From Rhizobium sp. P38BS-XIX (lineage in GTDB: Bacteria; Pseudomonadota; Alphaproteobacteria; Rhizobiales; Rhizobiaceae): a DNA stretch of 64,000 nt. Numbering within the stretch: position 1 is the stretch's first letter; every line of letters begins with the position of its first letter. The notes beneath the pieces are model-generated. The model worked only from the letters and a program-made list of their open reading frames with translations, did not search any database and had not been told where the DNA came from. A program made the translations under genes and the position numbers. The DNA lies in NCBI RefSeq assembly GCF_012641435.1, contig NZ_JABAIJ010000001.1:1302001-1366000 (forward strand), in the 5' to 3' direction. This document shows, piece by piece, positions 9,593 to 17,735 of the stretch.

Positions 9593-10501
9593 CTATTCGG
9601 CAGCGACCGCACCGCGCATGGCTTCGGCGTCCTTGAGCGGCGGCAGACCATACAGCCGGCTATATTCGCGGCTGAACTGCGAAGGGCTCTGATACCCGAC
9701 GCGATGGCCGACCGAGCCGACGTCGAGCTTTTCGACAACCAGCAACCGGCGCGCCTCATGTAAACGAAGCTGCTTTTGATATTGCATCGGCGACATCGCC
9801 GTCACGGCTTTGAAATGGTGGTGCAGCGACGAAACGCTCATACCCACATGCTCAGCCAGTTCCTCGATCCGCAGCGGCAGGGCAAAATTGCTGCGCAGCC
9901 AGTTGACCGCACGCGCAACCCTGTTGCTCTGCCCGCCCGCGGTAGCCACCTGCAACAGCCTCGGCCCGTCCGGACCAGTGAGAAGCCGATAGAGAATTTC
10001 CTGTTCGATCAACGGCGCCATCGCCGGTATATCGTCCGGCGTATCGAGCAGTCGCAACAGCCGCAGGGACGCATCGAGAAGCTCCGGCGGCGCGTAGCTG
10101 ACGGCAAGCCCGCGCATGCCATCGGCCGTCAACGCGTGACGCGGGATGGTCACCCGAGACAGCAACTCGTTGAGGCGCTCATACTCGAGAGACATGGCAA
10201 AGCAGAGATAGGGGGACGCATTGGCAACCCCGGTAATCTGAGTCGACACCGGCAAGTCGAGCGCGGTCAGTACATATTGTCCTGCGCCATAGTGGAATGT
10301 GTCCGCACCCAGCGTCAGCGACTTTCGCCCCTGCACGACAACGGCAAAGACCGGGCGATATTCCCGATGCTGCAACGGCGTATCGGCCGACTGCCTATGC
10401 AGGGACAGGCTGGGGATCGCCGTGTTGAACTCCCCGTCGGACGTGGCGAAGCGGGCAACGATCGAGGCGAGTTCCTGATTGGGGTTGAAAGCCAGTGTCA
10501 T
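9593..10501 (-). CDS. AraC family transcriptional regulator (AraC_N type)
   Basis: 302 aa. The N-terminal half is the cupin-like AraC_N ligand domain (LSLHRQSADTPLQHREYRPVFAVVVQGRKS). The C-terminal half carries two helix-turn-helix motifs (LRIEELAEHVGMSVSSLHHHFKAVTAMSPMQYQKQLRLHEARRLL and VGHRVGYQSPSQFSREYSRLYG). This subtype usually controls a divergent alcohol dehydrogenase or aldo/keto reductase, and here an alcohol dehydrogenase gene is divergent with a two-repeat box at 10587-10628 in between. ATG 10501 is preferred to an upstream TTG. Confidence 0.92.
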   Translation of the reverse strand: MTLAFNPNQELASIVARFATSDGEFNTAIPSLSLHRQSADTPLQHREYRPVFAVVVQGRKSLTLGADTFHYGAGQYVLTALDLPVSTQITGVANASPYLCFAMSLEYERLNELLSRVTIPRHALTADGMRGLAVSYAPPELLDASLRLLRLLDTPDDIPAMAPLIEQEILYRLLTGPDGPRLLQVATAGGQSNRVARAVNWLRSNFALPLRIEELAEHVGMSVSSLHHHFKAVTAMSPMQYQKQLRLHEARRLLVVEKLDVGSVGHRVGYQSPSQFSREYSRLYGLPPLKDAEAMRGAVAAE

Positions 10502-10586
10502 AGGCAACCGATTGTTTTCGAGCGCAGGTTTTAGTCTATCTAGGTGCCCCCGCCCCTCAGCAAAAGAGCCTCCGCAAATTTAGATT

Positions 10587-10628
10587 CGCAGGATCGTACA
10601 TAAAGCTTGCAGGATCGCTCTAACACTG
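10587..10628 (+). promoter_or_regulatory. AraC-type direct-repeat box upstream of the alcohol dehydrogenase gene
   Basis: Two direct repeats, GCAGGATCGTA at 10588 and GCAGGATCGCT at 10609, are 21 bp apart, exactly two helical turns, as expected for the two HTH motifs of AraC proteins. The box ends 76 bases before the dehydrogenase ATG. An almost identical copy lies at 15548-15589. Confidence 0.65.
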
Positions 10629-10703
10629 TGGCGACGTTCCGGTGCATAAGTCGGCTCTCCCAGTTTCCACTCCCAACCCAATCCGAAAACAAGGAAATTT
10701 CCC

Positions 10704-11747
10704 ATGCCTATCGCAAAGGGTTATGCAGCCACGGATGCGTCCAAGCCGTTGACGCCGTTCACCTTCGAACGCCGCGAGCCGAACGCGGACGACGTCGTCA
10801 TCGAAATCAAATTCTCCGGCATCTGCCATTCCGACATCCATCAGGCGCGCAACGAATGGGGCAACGCAAGATACCCCATGGTGCCGGGCCATGAGATCGC
10901 CGGTATCGTCAGCGCCGTCGGCTCGAATGTGACCAAGTTCAAGGTCGGCGACCGCGTCGGCGTTGGCTGCTTCGTCAACTCGTGCACGACCTGCGCCACC
11001 CGCGATCTGGACCTCGAGCACTACATGCCGGGCGTCGTCCAGACCTACAACGACGTCGAGGCCGATGGCACGACGCCGACCTATGGCGGCTATTCGGACT
11101 CGATCGTCGTCAAGGAAGGCTATGTCCTGTCGATCCCGGAAAATCTGCCGCTCGACGCCGCAGCACCGCTGCTTTGCGCCGGAATCACGCTTTACTCGCC
11201 GCTGCATCACTGGAAGGCCGGTCCCGGCAAGAAGGTCGCGATCGTCGGCATGGGTGGCCTCGGCCATATGGGCGTCAAGATCGCTCATGCCATGGGCGCG
11301 GATGTGACCGTTCTCAGCCAAACGCTGTCGAAGAAGGAAGACGGCCTGCGCATCGGCGCCGACCACTACTACGCCACGAGCGATGCCGAGACCTTCAAGA
11401 CGCTCGCCGGCACCTTCGATCTCATCATCATGACGGTTGGCATCGCTGTCGACTGGAATGCCTATCTGAACCTGTTGAAGGTGGATGGAAGCATGGTCGT
11501 CGTCGGCGCACCGGAGCATCCCGTCCCGGTTCATGCCTTCTCGCTGATCCCGGGCCGCCGCAGCCTTTCCGGCTCCATGATCGGTTCGATCAAGGAAACG
11601 CAGGAAATGCTCGACTTCTGCGGCAAGCATAACATCGTCTCGGAAATCGAGGTGATCAACATGGATCAGGTCAACGAAGCCTATGAGCGCGTTCTGAAGA
11701 GCGACGTTCGCTACCGCTTCGTTATCGATATCGCTTCGCTGGCATAA
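10704..11747 (+). CDS. Zinc-type NAD(P)-dependent alcohol dehydrogenase (YahK/CAD-like)
   Basis: Medium-chain dehydrogenase, 347 aa, oxidising alcohols or reducing aldehydes. The catalytic zinc ligands are present: Cys41 (GICHSDIH), His63-Glu64 (GHEIAG) and a third Cys in LLCAGITLY. The cofactor motif is [10 protein letters not shown]. In the structural-zinc lobe only Cys94 and Cys97 remain ([20 protein letters not shown]); the positions of the third and fourth ligand are Arg100 and Met108, so the structural zinc may be absent. Expected to be controlled by the divergent AraC gene. A terminator follows. Confidence 0.93.
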   Translation: MPIAKGYAATDASKPLTPFTFERREPNADDVVIEIKFSGICHSDIHQARNEWGNARYPMVPGHEIAGIVSAVGSNVTKFKVGDRVGVGCFVNSCTTCATRDLDLEHYMPGVVQTYNDVEADGTTPTYGGYSDSIVVKEGYVLSIPENLPLDAAAPLLCAGITLYSPLHHWKAGPGKKVAIVGMGGLGHMGVKIAHAMGADVTVLSQTLSKKEDGLRIGADHYYATSDAETFKTLAGTFDLIIMTVGIAVDWNAYLNLLKVDGSMVVVGAPEHPVPVHAFSLIPGRRSLSGSMIGSIKETQEMLDFCGKHNIVSEIEVINMDQVNEAYERVLKSDVRYRFVIDIASLA

Positions 11748-11751
11748 ATAG

Positions 11752-11786
11752 AAAAAGGCGGCGTCCGATGAGGACGCCGCCTTTTT
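11752..11786. terminator. Bidirectional rho-independent terminator
   Basis: Perfect 15-bp stem with arms at 11752-11766 and 11772-11786 (AAAAAGGCGGCGTCC and its complement) and a 5-nt loop. T-runs occur on both strands, so it ends both the alcohol dehydrogenase gene and the convergent NADH dehydrogenase gene, whose stop codon touches the stem. Confidence 0.9.
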
Positions 11787-13048
11787 CAATCGTCACGCAT
11801 GGTTTCTCGTTGCGTGATCAGCCGGGCGCTGTGCTGCCGGCTGAGATAGATCCACAGCCAGCTCCAGGCGACCGCGATGCGCCATCGCACGCCGATGAGG
11901 AAATAGATGTGGGCCAGGCCCCATACCCACCAGGCGAGCCATCCCTTCAATTTGAACCAGCCGAAATCGATGATCGCCGCGCTCTTGCCGATCGTCGCAA
12001 GGCTGCCTTGGTGACGATAGTGAAATGGTCCGGGGGCAGCCTTGCCTGCGAGCTTGGCCTTGATCACCTTGGCGACGTAAGCCCCCTGCTGCTTGGCGGC
12101 TGGCGCAATCCCCGGCACCGGGCTGCCGTCATCGCGCATCACGGCAGCCGTATCGCCGATCACGAAAATATCCTGCTTGCCGGGCGCCCGCAGATCCTTG
12201 TCCACCACCGCACGGCCGGCGCGATCAGCCGGAATATCCAGCCATGTCGCAGCGGGTGATGCCTGCACGCCCGCAGCCCATACGATGGTGCGGCAAGGCA
12301 CGAAAGCATCACCGATCGTAACCCCTTCGGCAGTGCATGATGTCACGGGCTTGCCGAAACGAAGTTCGACGCCGTGCTTTTCGAGCTCCTTGCGCGCATA
12401 GTCCGACAGGTCCTCGGCAAAGGCAGCCAGGACACGCGGACCGGCTTCCACCAGGATAATCCTCGCCTTGCTCGTGTCGATGTTGCGAAATTCCTTCGGC
12501 AACGTCGTTCGCGCCAGTTCCGAGATGATGCCAGCAAGCTCGACGCCCGTCGGCCCTGCGCCGACGATGACGAATGTCAGCAGCGCATCACGCACCACCG
12601 GATCCGTTTCCATCTCGGCTCTTTCGAATGCCAGGAGCACACGCCGGCGGATCGTCGTCGCGTCCTCGAGGGTTTTCAGGCCCGGAGCCACCGGCTCCCA
12701 TTCGTCATGGCCGAAATAGGCATGCGTGGCCCCGGTCGCCAGCACCAGAGTGTCATAAGCGATCCGTTGGCCATTCTTCAGAAGTACCTGATGCGCCTCG
12801 CCGTCCACGCCGACGACTTCAGCCAGCAGTGTCGTCACTTCGGGCCTGTCCCTGAAGAAGTTTCGGATCGGCCAGGCAATCTCGGAGGTCGCCAGCAACG
12901 TCGTTGCGACCTGATAGAGCAGCGGCTGAAACAGGTGATGATTGCGCCGGTCGATCATCGTGATGCGAACCGGAGCACCTTTCAGGTCATTGACGAGCTG
13001 CACCCCGCCGAAACCTCCTCCGACAACGACAACGTGATGATCCTGCAT
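11786..13048 (-). CDS. NAD(P)/FAD-dependent oxidoreductase, type II NADH dehydrogenase-like
   Basis: Membrane-peripheral flavoprotein that passes electrons from NADH to quinone without proton pumping, 420 aa. The FAD-binding motif is VVVVGGGFGGVQLV near residues 6-19; the second nucleotide-binding motif is IVGAGPTGVELAG near 164; a C-terminal FAD contact is IFVIGDTAAV. The C-terminus has hydrophobic and aromatic segments (WWVWGLAHIYFLIGVRWRIAVAWSWLW) typical of Ndh membrane attachment. Lies alone, facing the alcohol dehydrogenase gene across a shared terminator. Confidence 0.93.
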   Translation of the reverse strand: MQDHHVVVVGGGFGGVQLVNDLKGAPVRITMIDRRNHHLFQPLLYQVATTLLATSEIAWPIRNFFRDRPEVTTLLAEVVGVDGEAHQVLLKNGQRIAYDTLVLATGATHAYFGHDEWEPVAPGLKTLEDATTIRRRVLLAFERAEMETDPVVRDALLTFVIVGAGPTGVELAGIISELARTTLPKEFRNIDTSKARIILVEAGPRVLAAFAEDLSDYARKELEKHGVELRFGKPVTSCTAEGVTIGDAFVPCRTIVWAAGVQASPAATWLDIPADRAGRAVVDKDLRAPGKQDIFVIGDTAAVMRDDGSPVPGIAPAAKQQGAYVAKVIKAKLAGKAAPGPFHYRHQGSLATIGKSAAIIDFGWFKLKGWLAWWVWGLAHIYFLIGVRWRIAVAWSWLWIYLSRQHSARLITQRETMRDD

Positions 13049-13154
13049 GGCAACACCTCATAAATACGTTGACCGAAAACGTAGGGTTGAGGCGCATGGG
13101 CAGCAACTATCTTTTATGCATGGCACCCCTGCGGCCATCATGGTTCTTGCTTAA

Positions 13155-13634
13155 TTATTGTGCATAGCTCACCGGAATGGAAACGCCGCCCTTCAGCTCC
13201 TCCATGGAGATCGAGGCGGAGACATCGAACAGCTCCACCCGCCGCACCAGCTGCTTGTAAATAACATCATAATGTTCGACGCGCGGCAGGACGATCTTGA
13301 GGATGTAATCGTAATTCCCGGTGAGACGATGCGCTTCGACGATCTCGGGAATATCGCTGATGACCTTACGGAAAGCCTCGATCCATTCGTCGGCATGATG
13401 CGCGGTCTTGATCAGCGCATAGACCGTGGTCGGTACACTCATTTTCTCGCGGTCGAGCACGACGATGCGGCGGGCAATGTGACCGCTCTCCTCCAGGCGC
13501 TGGATACGGCGCGAGCAGGCGGAAACCGACAAAGCTACGCGATCGGCGAGCTCTGTCACGGAGACACCCGCATCCGCCTGCAGAAATTCAAGAATCTTAC
13601 GGTCACGTTCGTCAAGCATATGCGGCATTCCCAT
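13155..13634 (-). CDS. Lrp/AsnC family transcriptional regulator
   Basis: 159 aa. N-terminal winged HTH (LDERDRKILEFLQADAGVSVTELADRVALSVSACSRRIQRLEESGHI) followed by the RAM/AsnC ligand domain (VYALIKTAHHADEWIEAFRKVI ... RLTGNYDYILKIVLP). Proteins of this type sense amino acids and act as octamers or dimers. It is divergent from an aspartate/glutamate racemase gene and the intergenic region carries repeated TTGCA/TGCAA half sites, so it very likely controls that gene and itself. ATGs at 13634, 13628 and 13619 are all possible starts. Confidence 0.92.
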   Translation of the reverse strand: MGMPHMLDERDRKILEFLQADAGVSVTELADRVALSVSACSRRIQRLEESGHIARRIVVLDREKMSVPTTVYALIKTAHHADEWIEAFRKVISDIPEIVEAHRLTGNYDYILKIVLPRVEHYDVIYKQLVRRVELFDVSASISMEELKGGVSIPVSYAQ

Positions 13635-13678
13635 CTAACGCGCCGTCAATTTGCATAAAAAACTGAAAATACGCAAAC

Positions 13679-13699
13679 TATTGCATTGAGACTGCAATA
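13679..13699. promoter_or_regulatory. Probable Lrp-family operator between divergent genes
   Basis: Perfect inverted repeat TATTGCA - 7 nt - TGCAATA. Further half sites lie at 13651-13655 (TTGCA) and 13712-13716 (TGCAA), giving the multi-site array expected for Lrp/AsnC regulators. Confidence 0.6.
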
Positions 13700-13780
13700 A
13701 GCTTCGAAAAATGCAAGCACGCGGCGCGTGAATCACCTCACTATTCCTCCATTCAAACATTAGGAGCGGAGAACAGCATT

Positions 13781-14500
13781 ATGCGTACCATTGGCCTGAT
13801 CGGCGGCATGAGTTTCGAGAGTTCGGCAGTCTATTATCGCCAGATCAATGAAATGGTCCGCGAGCGGCTGGGCGGTCTCTCCTCGGCCGAGTTGGTCATG
13901 TATTCCGTCAACTTCGAAGAGATCGTCGCTCTTCAGAAGGCCGGACGCTGGAACGACGCAGCCGATCGCCTCGCCGATGCCGCGCAGCGCCTGCAATCCG
14001 CCGGTGCCGAGTGCGTGCTCATCTGCACCAACACTATGCACCTGATCGCGCCGCAGGTTGCCGAGCGCGTGTCGGTGCCGCTGATCCACATCATTGATGA
14101 GACGGCGACAGCGTTGAAGGCCGCGGGCCGGGTCAAGCCGCTACTGCTCGCTACGCGCTACACGATGGAGCATGGTTTCTATGCCGAACGCATGGCCGAA
14201 AACGGCGTTTCCATCATGGTCCCAGGTCCCGAAGATCGCACGGTAACGCACGATATCATCTTCAACGAACTCTGCGCCGGCATCATCAAGGACGAGTCGC
14301 GCCGCAAGCTGAATGCCATCATCGAGCGGGCCAAGGCAGATGGCGCCGACAGCGTCATTCTCGGCTGCACGGAGATATGCCTCATTCTCGATCCGAAGGC
14401 GCTGATCTTGCCGGGCTTCGACACCACGACGATCCACGCCGAAGCGGCTGTCGACTTCGCGCTATCGAACGAAACGTCGAGCAGCAGCTGCGCCGCCTGA
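13781..14500 (+). CDS. Aspartate/glutamate racemase family protein
   Basis: 239 aa, cofactor-independent racemase fold that interconverts L- and D-aspartate or glutamate using two cysteines. Both are visible: ECVLICTNTMHLI near residue 85 and SVILGCTEICLIL near residue 193. The start IGLIGGMSFESSAVYYRQINEMV is typical of the YgeA/RacX group. A TAGGAGCGGA ribosome site precedes ATG 13781. The divergent Lrp-type gene suggests amino-acid-dependent control. Exact substrate not known; YgeA-type enzymes can be broad. Confidence 0.93.
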   Translation: MRTIGLIGGMSFESSAVYYRQINEMVRERLGGLSSAELVMYSVNFEEIVALQKAGRWNDAADRLADAAQRLQSAGAECVLICTNTMHLIAPQVAERVSVPLIHIIDETATALKAAGRVKPLLLATRYTMEHGFYAERMAENGVSIMVPGPEDRTVTHDIIFNELCAGIIKDESRRKLNAIIERAKADGADSVILGCTEICLILDPKALILPGFDTTTIHAEAAVDFALSNETSSSSCAA

Positions 14501-14513
14501 CTACGCTTAAATT

Positions 14514-14530
14514 ACTTGACTCCGTCAACT
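14514..14530. promoter_or_regulatory. Possible MarR operator upstream of the MarR-GNAT gene
   Basis: Imperfect palindrome ACTTGAC-TCC-GTCAACT (one mismatch), 42 bases upstream of the start codon. The TTGAC/GTCAA core is of the size bound by MarR dimers and may also overlap a -35 element. Confidence 0.45.
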
Positions 14531-14538
14531 AAATATTG

Positions 14539-14571
14539 GACATCGTCTCCTATGCTTTAGGAGACGATGTC
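14539..14571 (+). promoter_or_regulatory. Perfect inverted repeat covering the ribosome binding site
   Basis: Two 14-bp arms (14539-14552 and 14558-14571) with a 5-nt loop end directly at the ATG at 14572. The AGGAG ribosome site is inside the second arm, so an RNA hairpin would hide it. It may act at the RNA level or be a second DNA operator for the MarR domain. Confidence 0.7.
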
Positions 14572-15501
14572 ATGACTCTTGCCGCCGAATTCGCGACCAT
14601 TGATGCTGTCCGCGATTTCAACCGCTTCTACACGAATTTTCTCGGCGTTCTGAACAAGGCCTATCTCGATAGTCCCTACACGCTGACGGATGTGCGCGTG
14701 CTGTTCGAAGTCGGCTTTCGCGGCGGTGTCGCGGCTTCGGCGCTGACGCGCGAACTCCATCTCGATCCCGCCTATCTCAGCCGCATCGTCAAGCGTTTTC
14801 GTGAGGATGGACTGATCGAAACCACGCCGGACCCGAATGATGCGCGCAGCCAGATCATCAAGGTCACCGAGAAGGGACAAGCGCAGTTCGAGGAATTCGT
14901 GCGCCGTTCGCGCGCGCAGATCGCCGGATATTTCGGGAAGCTGGCAATCGGCGCGCCAGAGCATGTGGTGGCCGCCATGCGCACGATCCAGGATACGCTG
15001 GGCGCCGACGAAGCCGCAGCCACTCCCGCCATCATCCGCAACCATCGCATCGGCGACATCGGCTGGATCGTGCAGAGCCAGGGGCGATTCTACAGCGAAG
15101 AATACGGCTGGGATCATCGCTTCGAGGGTCTCGTGGCCGAAGTCGCGGGGAAATTCCTGTCCAACTTCAATGCGCAGAACGAACGGTGCTGGATCGCCGA
15201 ACGCTACGGCCTCAACGTCGGTTCAGCAATGATCGCCGACGGCGGCAACGGCGTCGCCAAACTCAGGCTGCTCTACGTCGACAAGGCAGCACGCGGCCTT
15301 GGCCTTGGCAAACTCCTGGTCGACGAATGCATCCGCTTTTCGCGCGAGGCCGGCTACCACAAGCTCTCGCTCTGGACCAACGATATCCTCGACACCGCTC
15401 GCGCGATCTACATCAAAGCGGGCTTCAAACTGACAGCGGAAGAAAAGCATTGCATGTTCGGGCCCGAACTGAACGGCCAGACTTGGGAACTGGACCTTTG
15501 A
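14572..15501 (+). CDS. MarR-GNAT fusion: HTH regulator with N-acetyltransferase domain
   Basis: 309 aa. Residues about 1-140 form a MarR winged helix (YLDSPYTLTDVRVLFEVGFRGGVAASALTRELHLDPAYLSRIVKRFREDGLIE); residues about 155-309 form a GNAT domain whose acetyl-CoA loop is ARGLGLGKLLVDECI. Such fusions may couple sensing or acetylation to gene control. I start at ATG 14572, with AGGAG 5-10 nt upstream, rather than at the TTG 14536, because the intervening bases form a perfect inverted repeat. Substrate unknown. A common architecture in Rhizobiales. Confidence 0.9.
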   Translation: MTLAAEFATIDAVRDFNRFYTNFLGVLNKAYLDSPYTLTDVRVLFEVGFRGGVAASALTRELHLDPAYLSRIVKRFREDGLIETTPDPNDARSQIIKVTEKGQAQFEEFVRRSRAQIAGYFGKLAIGAPEHVVAAMRTIQDTLGADEAAATPAIIRNHRIGDIGWIVQSQGRFYSEEYGWDHRFEGLVAEVAGKFLSNFNAQNERCWIAERYGLNVGSAMIADGGNGVAKLRLLYVDKAARGLGLGKLLVDECIRFSREAGYHKLSLWTNDILDTARAIYIKAGFKLTAEEKHCMFGPELNGQTWELDL

Positions 15502-15547
15502 GGCCACGATAGCCAGAATAGCCGGAAGCCCTAAAAACCTTTCAATA

Positions 15548-15589
15548 CGCAGGATCGTATAGAAAGCTTGCAGGACTGTTCTAACGCTG
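15548..15589 (+). promoter_or_regulatory. Second copy of the AraC-type box
   Basis: Matches the box at 10587-10628 at all but about six of 42 positions, including CGCAGGATCGTA and AAAGCTTGCAGGA and the terminal TCTAAC. The repeats keep the 21-bp spacing. The nearest downstream gene is the TetR gene 258 bases away; no gene lies at the distance seen for the alcohol dehydrogenase. Confidence 0.6.
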
Positions 15590-15816
15590 ACGCATCGCGG
15601 TAGGCTAAACATAGCCAATGACACCGAACGTCATTCCCTTCCCGTCACCATTGCAAAAGAGCACTGACGCAGCAGGACGTTAGAGCACCACTCCCACCTG
15701 ACATAGCCAGCAAGCACGGCCACAAACCACTTCTATCCGCGACGCCACATCACGCAAAGCAAAGCAGAGATGTCGATTTAGGGCAGGAAACTTGCTGCAA
15801 CGCAAAATCTGCTTGA

Positions 15817-15838
15817 TTTGGAAACGATCATTTCCTAA
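15817..15838. promoter_or_regulatory. Possible TetR operator
   Basis: Near-palindrome centred on GATC (GGAAACGATCATTTCC core, one mismatched pair, with further matching outer bases), ending 9 bases before the ATG of the TetR gene. Its position fits autorepression and control of the TetR-MFS unit. Confidence 0.5.
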
Positions 15839-15847
15839 AAGAAACCC

Positions 15848-16465
15848 ATGACAACAAGCACACTCGATATCGCGCCAAAACTTCGCGGCCGCCCCAGGGA
15901 ATTCGATATGGATTCCGCGTTGGATGAAGCGCTGCGCGTCTTTTCCGAGCGAGGTTACTATGCCGCCTCGATCAGCGAACTGACCGAGGCCATGGGCCTG
16001 ACGGCCGGCAGCATCTACAAGGCATTTGGCGACAAGCGTGGCGTGTTCCTCGCCGTCTTCAGCCGCTATCGGCAAGTGCGCCAGCAATTGATCGACGACA
16101 CGCTTGCCACGTCGCCGAACGCCCATGAAAAGCTGCGGGCGCTGGTGACATATTTCGCCGACGCCTCGTGTGGCGAGAGCGGCCGTCGTGGCTGTCTCGT
16201 GGTCGGCAGCGCAACCGAGCTTGCGCTGTTCGATGAAGAGGTTGCCGGCCGTGTCGCCGTGGCCTTCGATTTCGACGAAAAGCGCATTCTGGATCTCATT
16301 CGCCTCGGTCATTCCGACGGATCCGTGGCGAAGCACGTCGATCCCGAAGGCACGGCCTGCGCCCTGCTTGCCCTGACGAAGGGCATGCGTGTGATCGGAA
16401 AGACCGGACGCAACACCGCACAGATGCTCGCCGCCGTCGAGACGGCCATGAAATTACTGAACTGA
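15848..16465 (+). CDS. TetR/AcrR family transcriptional regulator
   Basis: 205 aa. HTH in SISELTEAMGLTAGSIYKAFGDKRGVFLAVFSRY after the usual RGRPREFDMDSALDEALRVF lead-in; the C-terminal domain (CGESGRRGCLVVGSATELALFDEEVAGRV) matches the TetR_C_16/YxaF-like group that often governs drug or quinone stress genes. It lies 55 nt upstream of an MFS exporter gene on the same strand and probably regulates it. A near-palindrome right before its start is the likely operator. Confidence 0.92.
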   Translation: MTTSTLDIAPKLRGRPREFDMDSALDEALRVFSERGYYAASISELTEAMGLTAGSIYKAFGDKRGVFLAVFSRYRQVRQQLIDDTLATSPNAHEKLRALVTYFADASCGESGRRGCLVVGSATELALFDEEVAGRVAVAFDFDEKRILDLIRLGHSDGSVAKHVDPEGTACALLALTKGMRVIGKTGRNTAQMLAAVETAMKLLN

Positions 16466-16483
16466 TTTTCATCGCTTTTTCCA

Positions 16484-16497
16484 GGGAGCACGCTCCC
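16484..16497 (+). repeat. Short intercistronic hairpin
   Basis: GGGAGC-AC-GCTCCC inverted repeat between the TetR and MFS genes. It has no T-run, so it is more likely a processing or partial-termination element than a terminator, or possibly chance. Confidence 0.35.
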
Positions 16498-16520
16498 CAT
16501 ATCCCCATCGAGGATGAAAC

Positions 16521-17735
16521 ATGCCCGCAACTGCCGCAGTGAGACGGGAGAGCACGCCGCTCCCCGAGAAGACCCTTTCGCCGCTTCTGACATTCATGTT
16601 CGCCGCAGCCTGTGGGCTGGTGGCCGCAAATCTATACTATGGCCAGCCGCTTGCCGGCCCCATCAGCCAGTCGCTTGGCTTCAGCCCCGCCGCCACCGGC
16701 CTGATCGTGACCCTGACCCAGATCGGCTACGGCCTCGGCCTCCTGTTGATCGTTCCCCTGGGTGACCTTCTGGAAAACCGCAAGCTGGTACTGACACTGG
16801 TCGCATTGTCCGCCGTGGCTCTCATCGGCGCGGCCTTCGCATGGTCGCCATCGCTTTTCCTGCTGGCATCGCTCTGTATCGGCCTCGCCTCGGTCGCGGT
16901 GCAGGTGCTCGTTCCCTTCGCAGCCCATATGGCGCCGGATGCCAGCCGCGGCGCTGTCGTCGGCAATGTCATGAGCGGTCTGCTCTGCGGCATCATGCTC
17001 GCCCGCCCCGCCGCAAGCTTCCTGTCCGAACTTCTGTCCTGGCACGCGGTCTACATCATTTCGGCTGGTATCATGGTCGGGCTGATCGTCATCCTGCGTG
17101 TCGTCCTGCCGACCCGCGTTCCGCATACCAAGCTGCATTATGGACAGCTCCTGTCCTCCATGGGCCATCTCGCGCTTCGCACGCCGGTGCTGCAGCGCCG
17201 TGCGCTCTATCAGGCCTGCATGTTCGGTGCTTTCAGCCTTTTCTGGACGACGACGCCGCTGCTGTTGGCAAGCCCGGCCTTCGGCTTGACGCAGAACGGC
17301 ATCGCTCTGTTTGCGCTTGCCGGGGCGGCAGGTGCCGTCGCCTCGCCGATTGCCGGACGCGTTGCCGACCGCGGCTGGACGAAGCTTGCAACCGCCTTTG
17401 CACTGGTGCTTGCGATCGTCGCGTTCCTGATCGGCCATTTTTCCGGCAGCGGTTCGCTGCTGGCGCTGGTCACGCTGACACTGTCCGGCATCATGCTCGA
17501 TTTCGGCGTTCAGACGAATCTGGTGCTGGGTCAGCGCTCCATCTTCGCACTCAGCGCAGAACATCGTAGCCGGCTGAACGGTCTTTATATGGCGACCTTC
17601 TTTGCCGGCGGCGCGCTTGGCTCGGCGCTTGGCGGCTGGGCCTATGCGACCGGCGGCTGGAACCTTGCCTCGTGGATCGGCGTCGCCTTCCCCGTCATCG
17701 CCCTGCTGGCGTTCCTCACCGAGCGCAAGAACTAA
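16521..17735 (+). CDS. MFS transporter, DHA1 (drug/proton antiporter) type
   Basis: 404 aa, about 12 transmembrane helices in two halves. The loop-2/3 motif A is present in the form PLGDLLENRKLVL, and the start 'FMFAAACGLVAANLYYGQPLAGPISQSLGFSPAATGLIVTLTQIGYGLGLL' is typical of YgaY/YtbD-like exporters. GAGGA precedes ATG 16521. Downstream of a TetR gene and with only 55 nt between, so likely one transcript under TetR repression. The substrate cannot be inferred. Confidence 0.92.
   Translation: MPATAAVRRESTPLPEKTLSPLLTFMFAAACGLVAANLYYGQPLAGPISQSLGFSPAATGLIVTLTQIGYGLGLLLIVPLGDLLENRKLVLTLVALSAVALIGAAFAWSPSLFLLASLCIGLASVAVQVLVPFAAHMAPDASRGAVVGNVMSGLLCGIMLARPAASFLSELLSWHAVYIISAGIMVGLIVILRVVLPTRVPHTKLHYGQLLSSMGHLALRTPVLQRRALYQACMFGAFSLFWTTTPLLLASPAFGLTQNGIALFALAGAAGAVASPIAGRVADRGWTKLATAFALVLAIVAFLIGHFSGSGSLLALVTLTLSGIMLDFGVQTNLVLGQRSIFALSAEHRSRLNGLYMATFFAGGALGSALGGWAYATGGWNLASWIGVAFPVIALLAFLTERKN

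Larger units (their letters stand above)
15502..15847. other. 346-base intergenic region with two regulatory boxes
   Basis: No convincing gene. It contains an AraC-type box (15548-15589), a 21-codon open frame from ATG 15618 to the TAG at 15681-15683 that lacks support, and a near-palindrome at 15817-15838 just before the TetR gene. Confidence 0.6.

Noticed and set aside
15618..15683. 21-codon open frame in the gap before the TetR gene
   Set aside because: No ribosome site and no family; kept only as a remark on the AraC box.
16632..17564. 310-codon open frame on the minus strand inside the MFS gene
   Set aside because: High-GC antisense shadow; rich in Gln, Arg and Gly with no fold.
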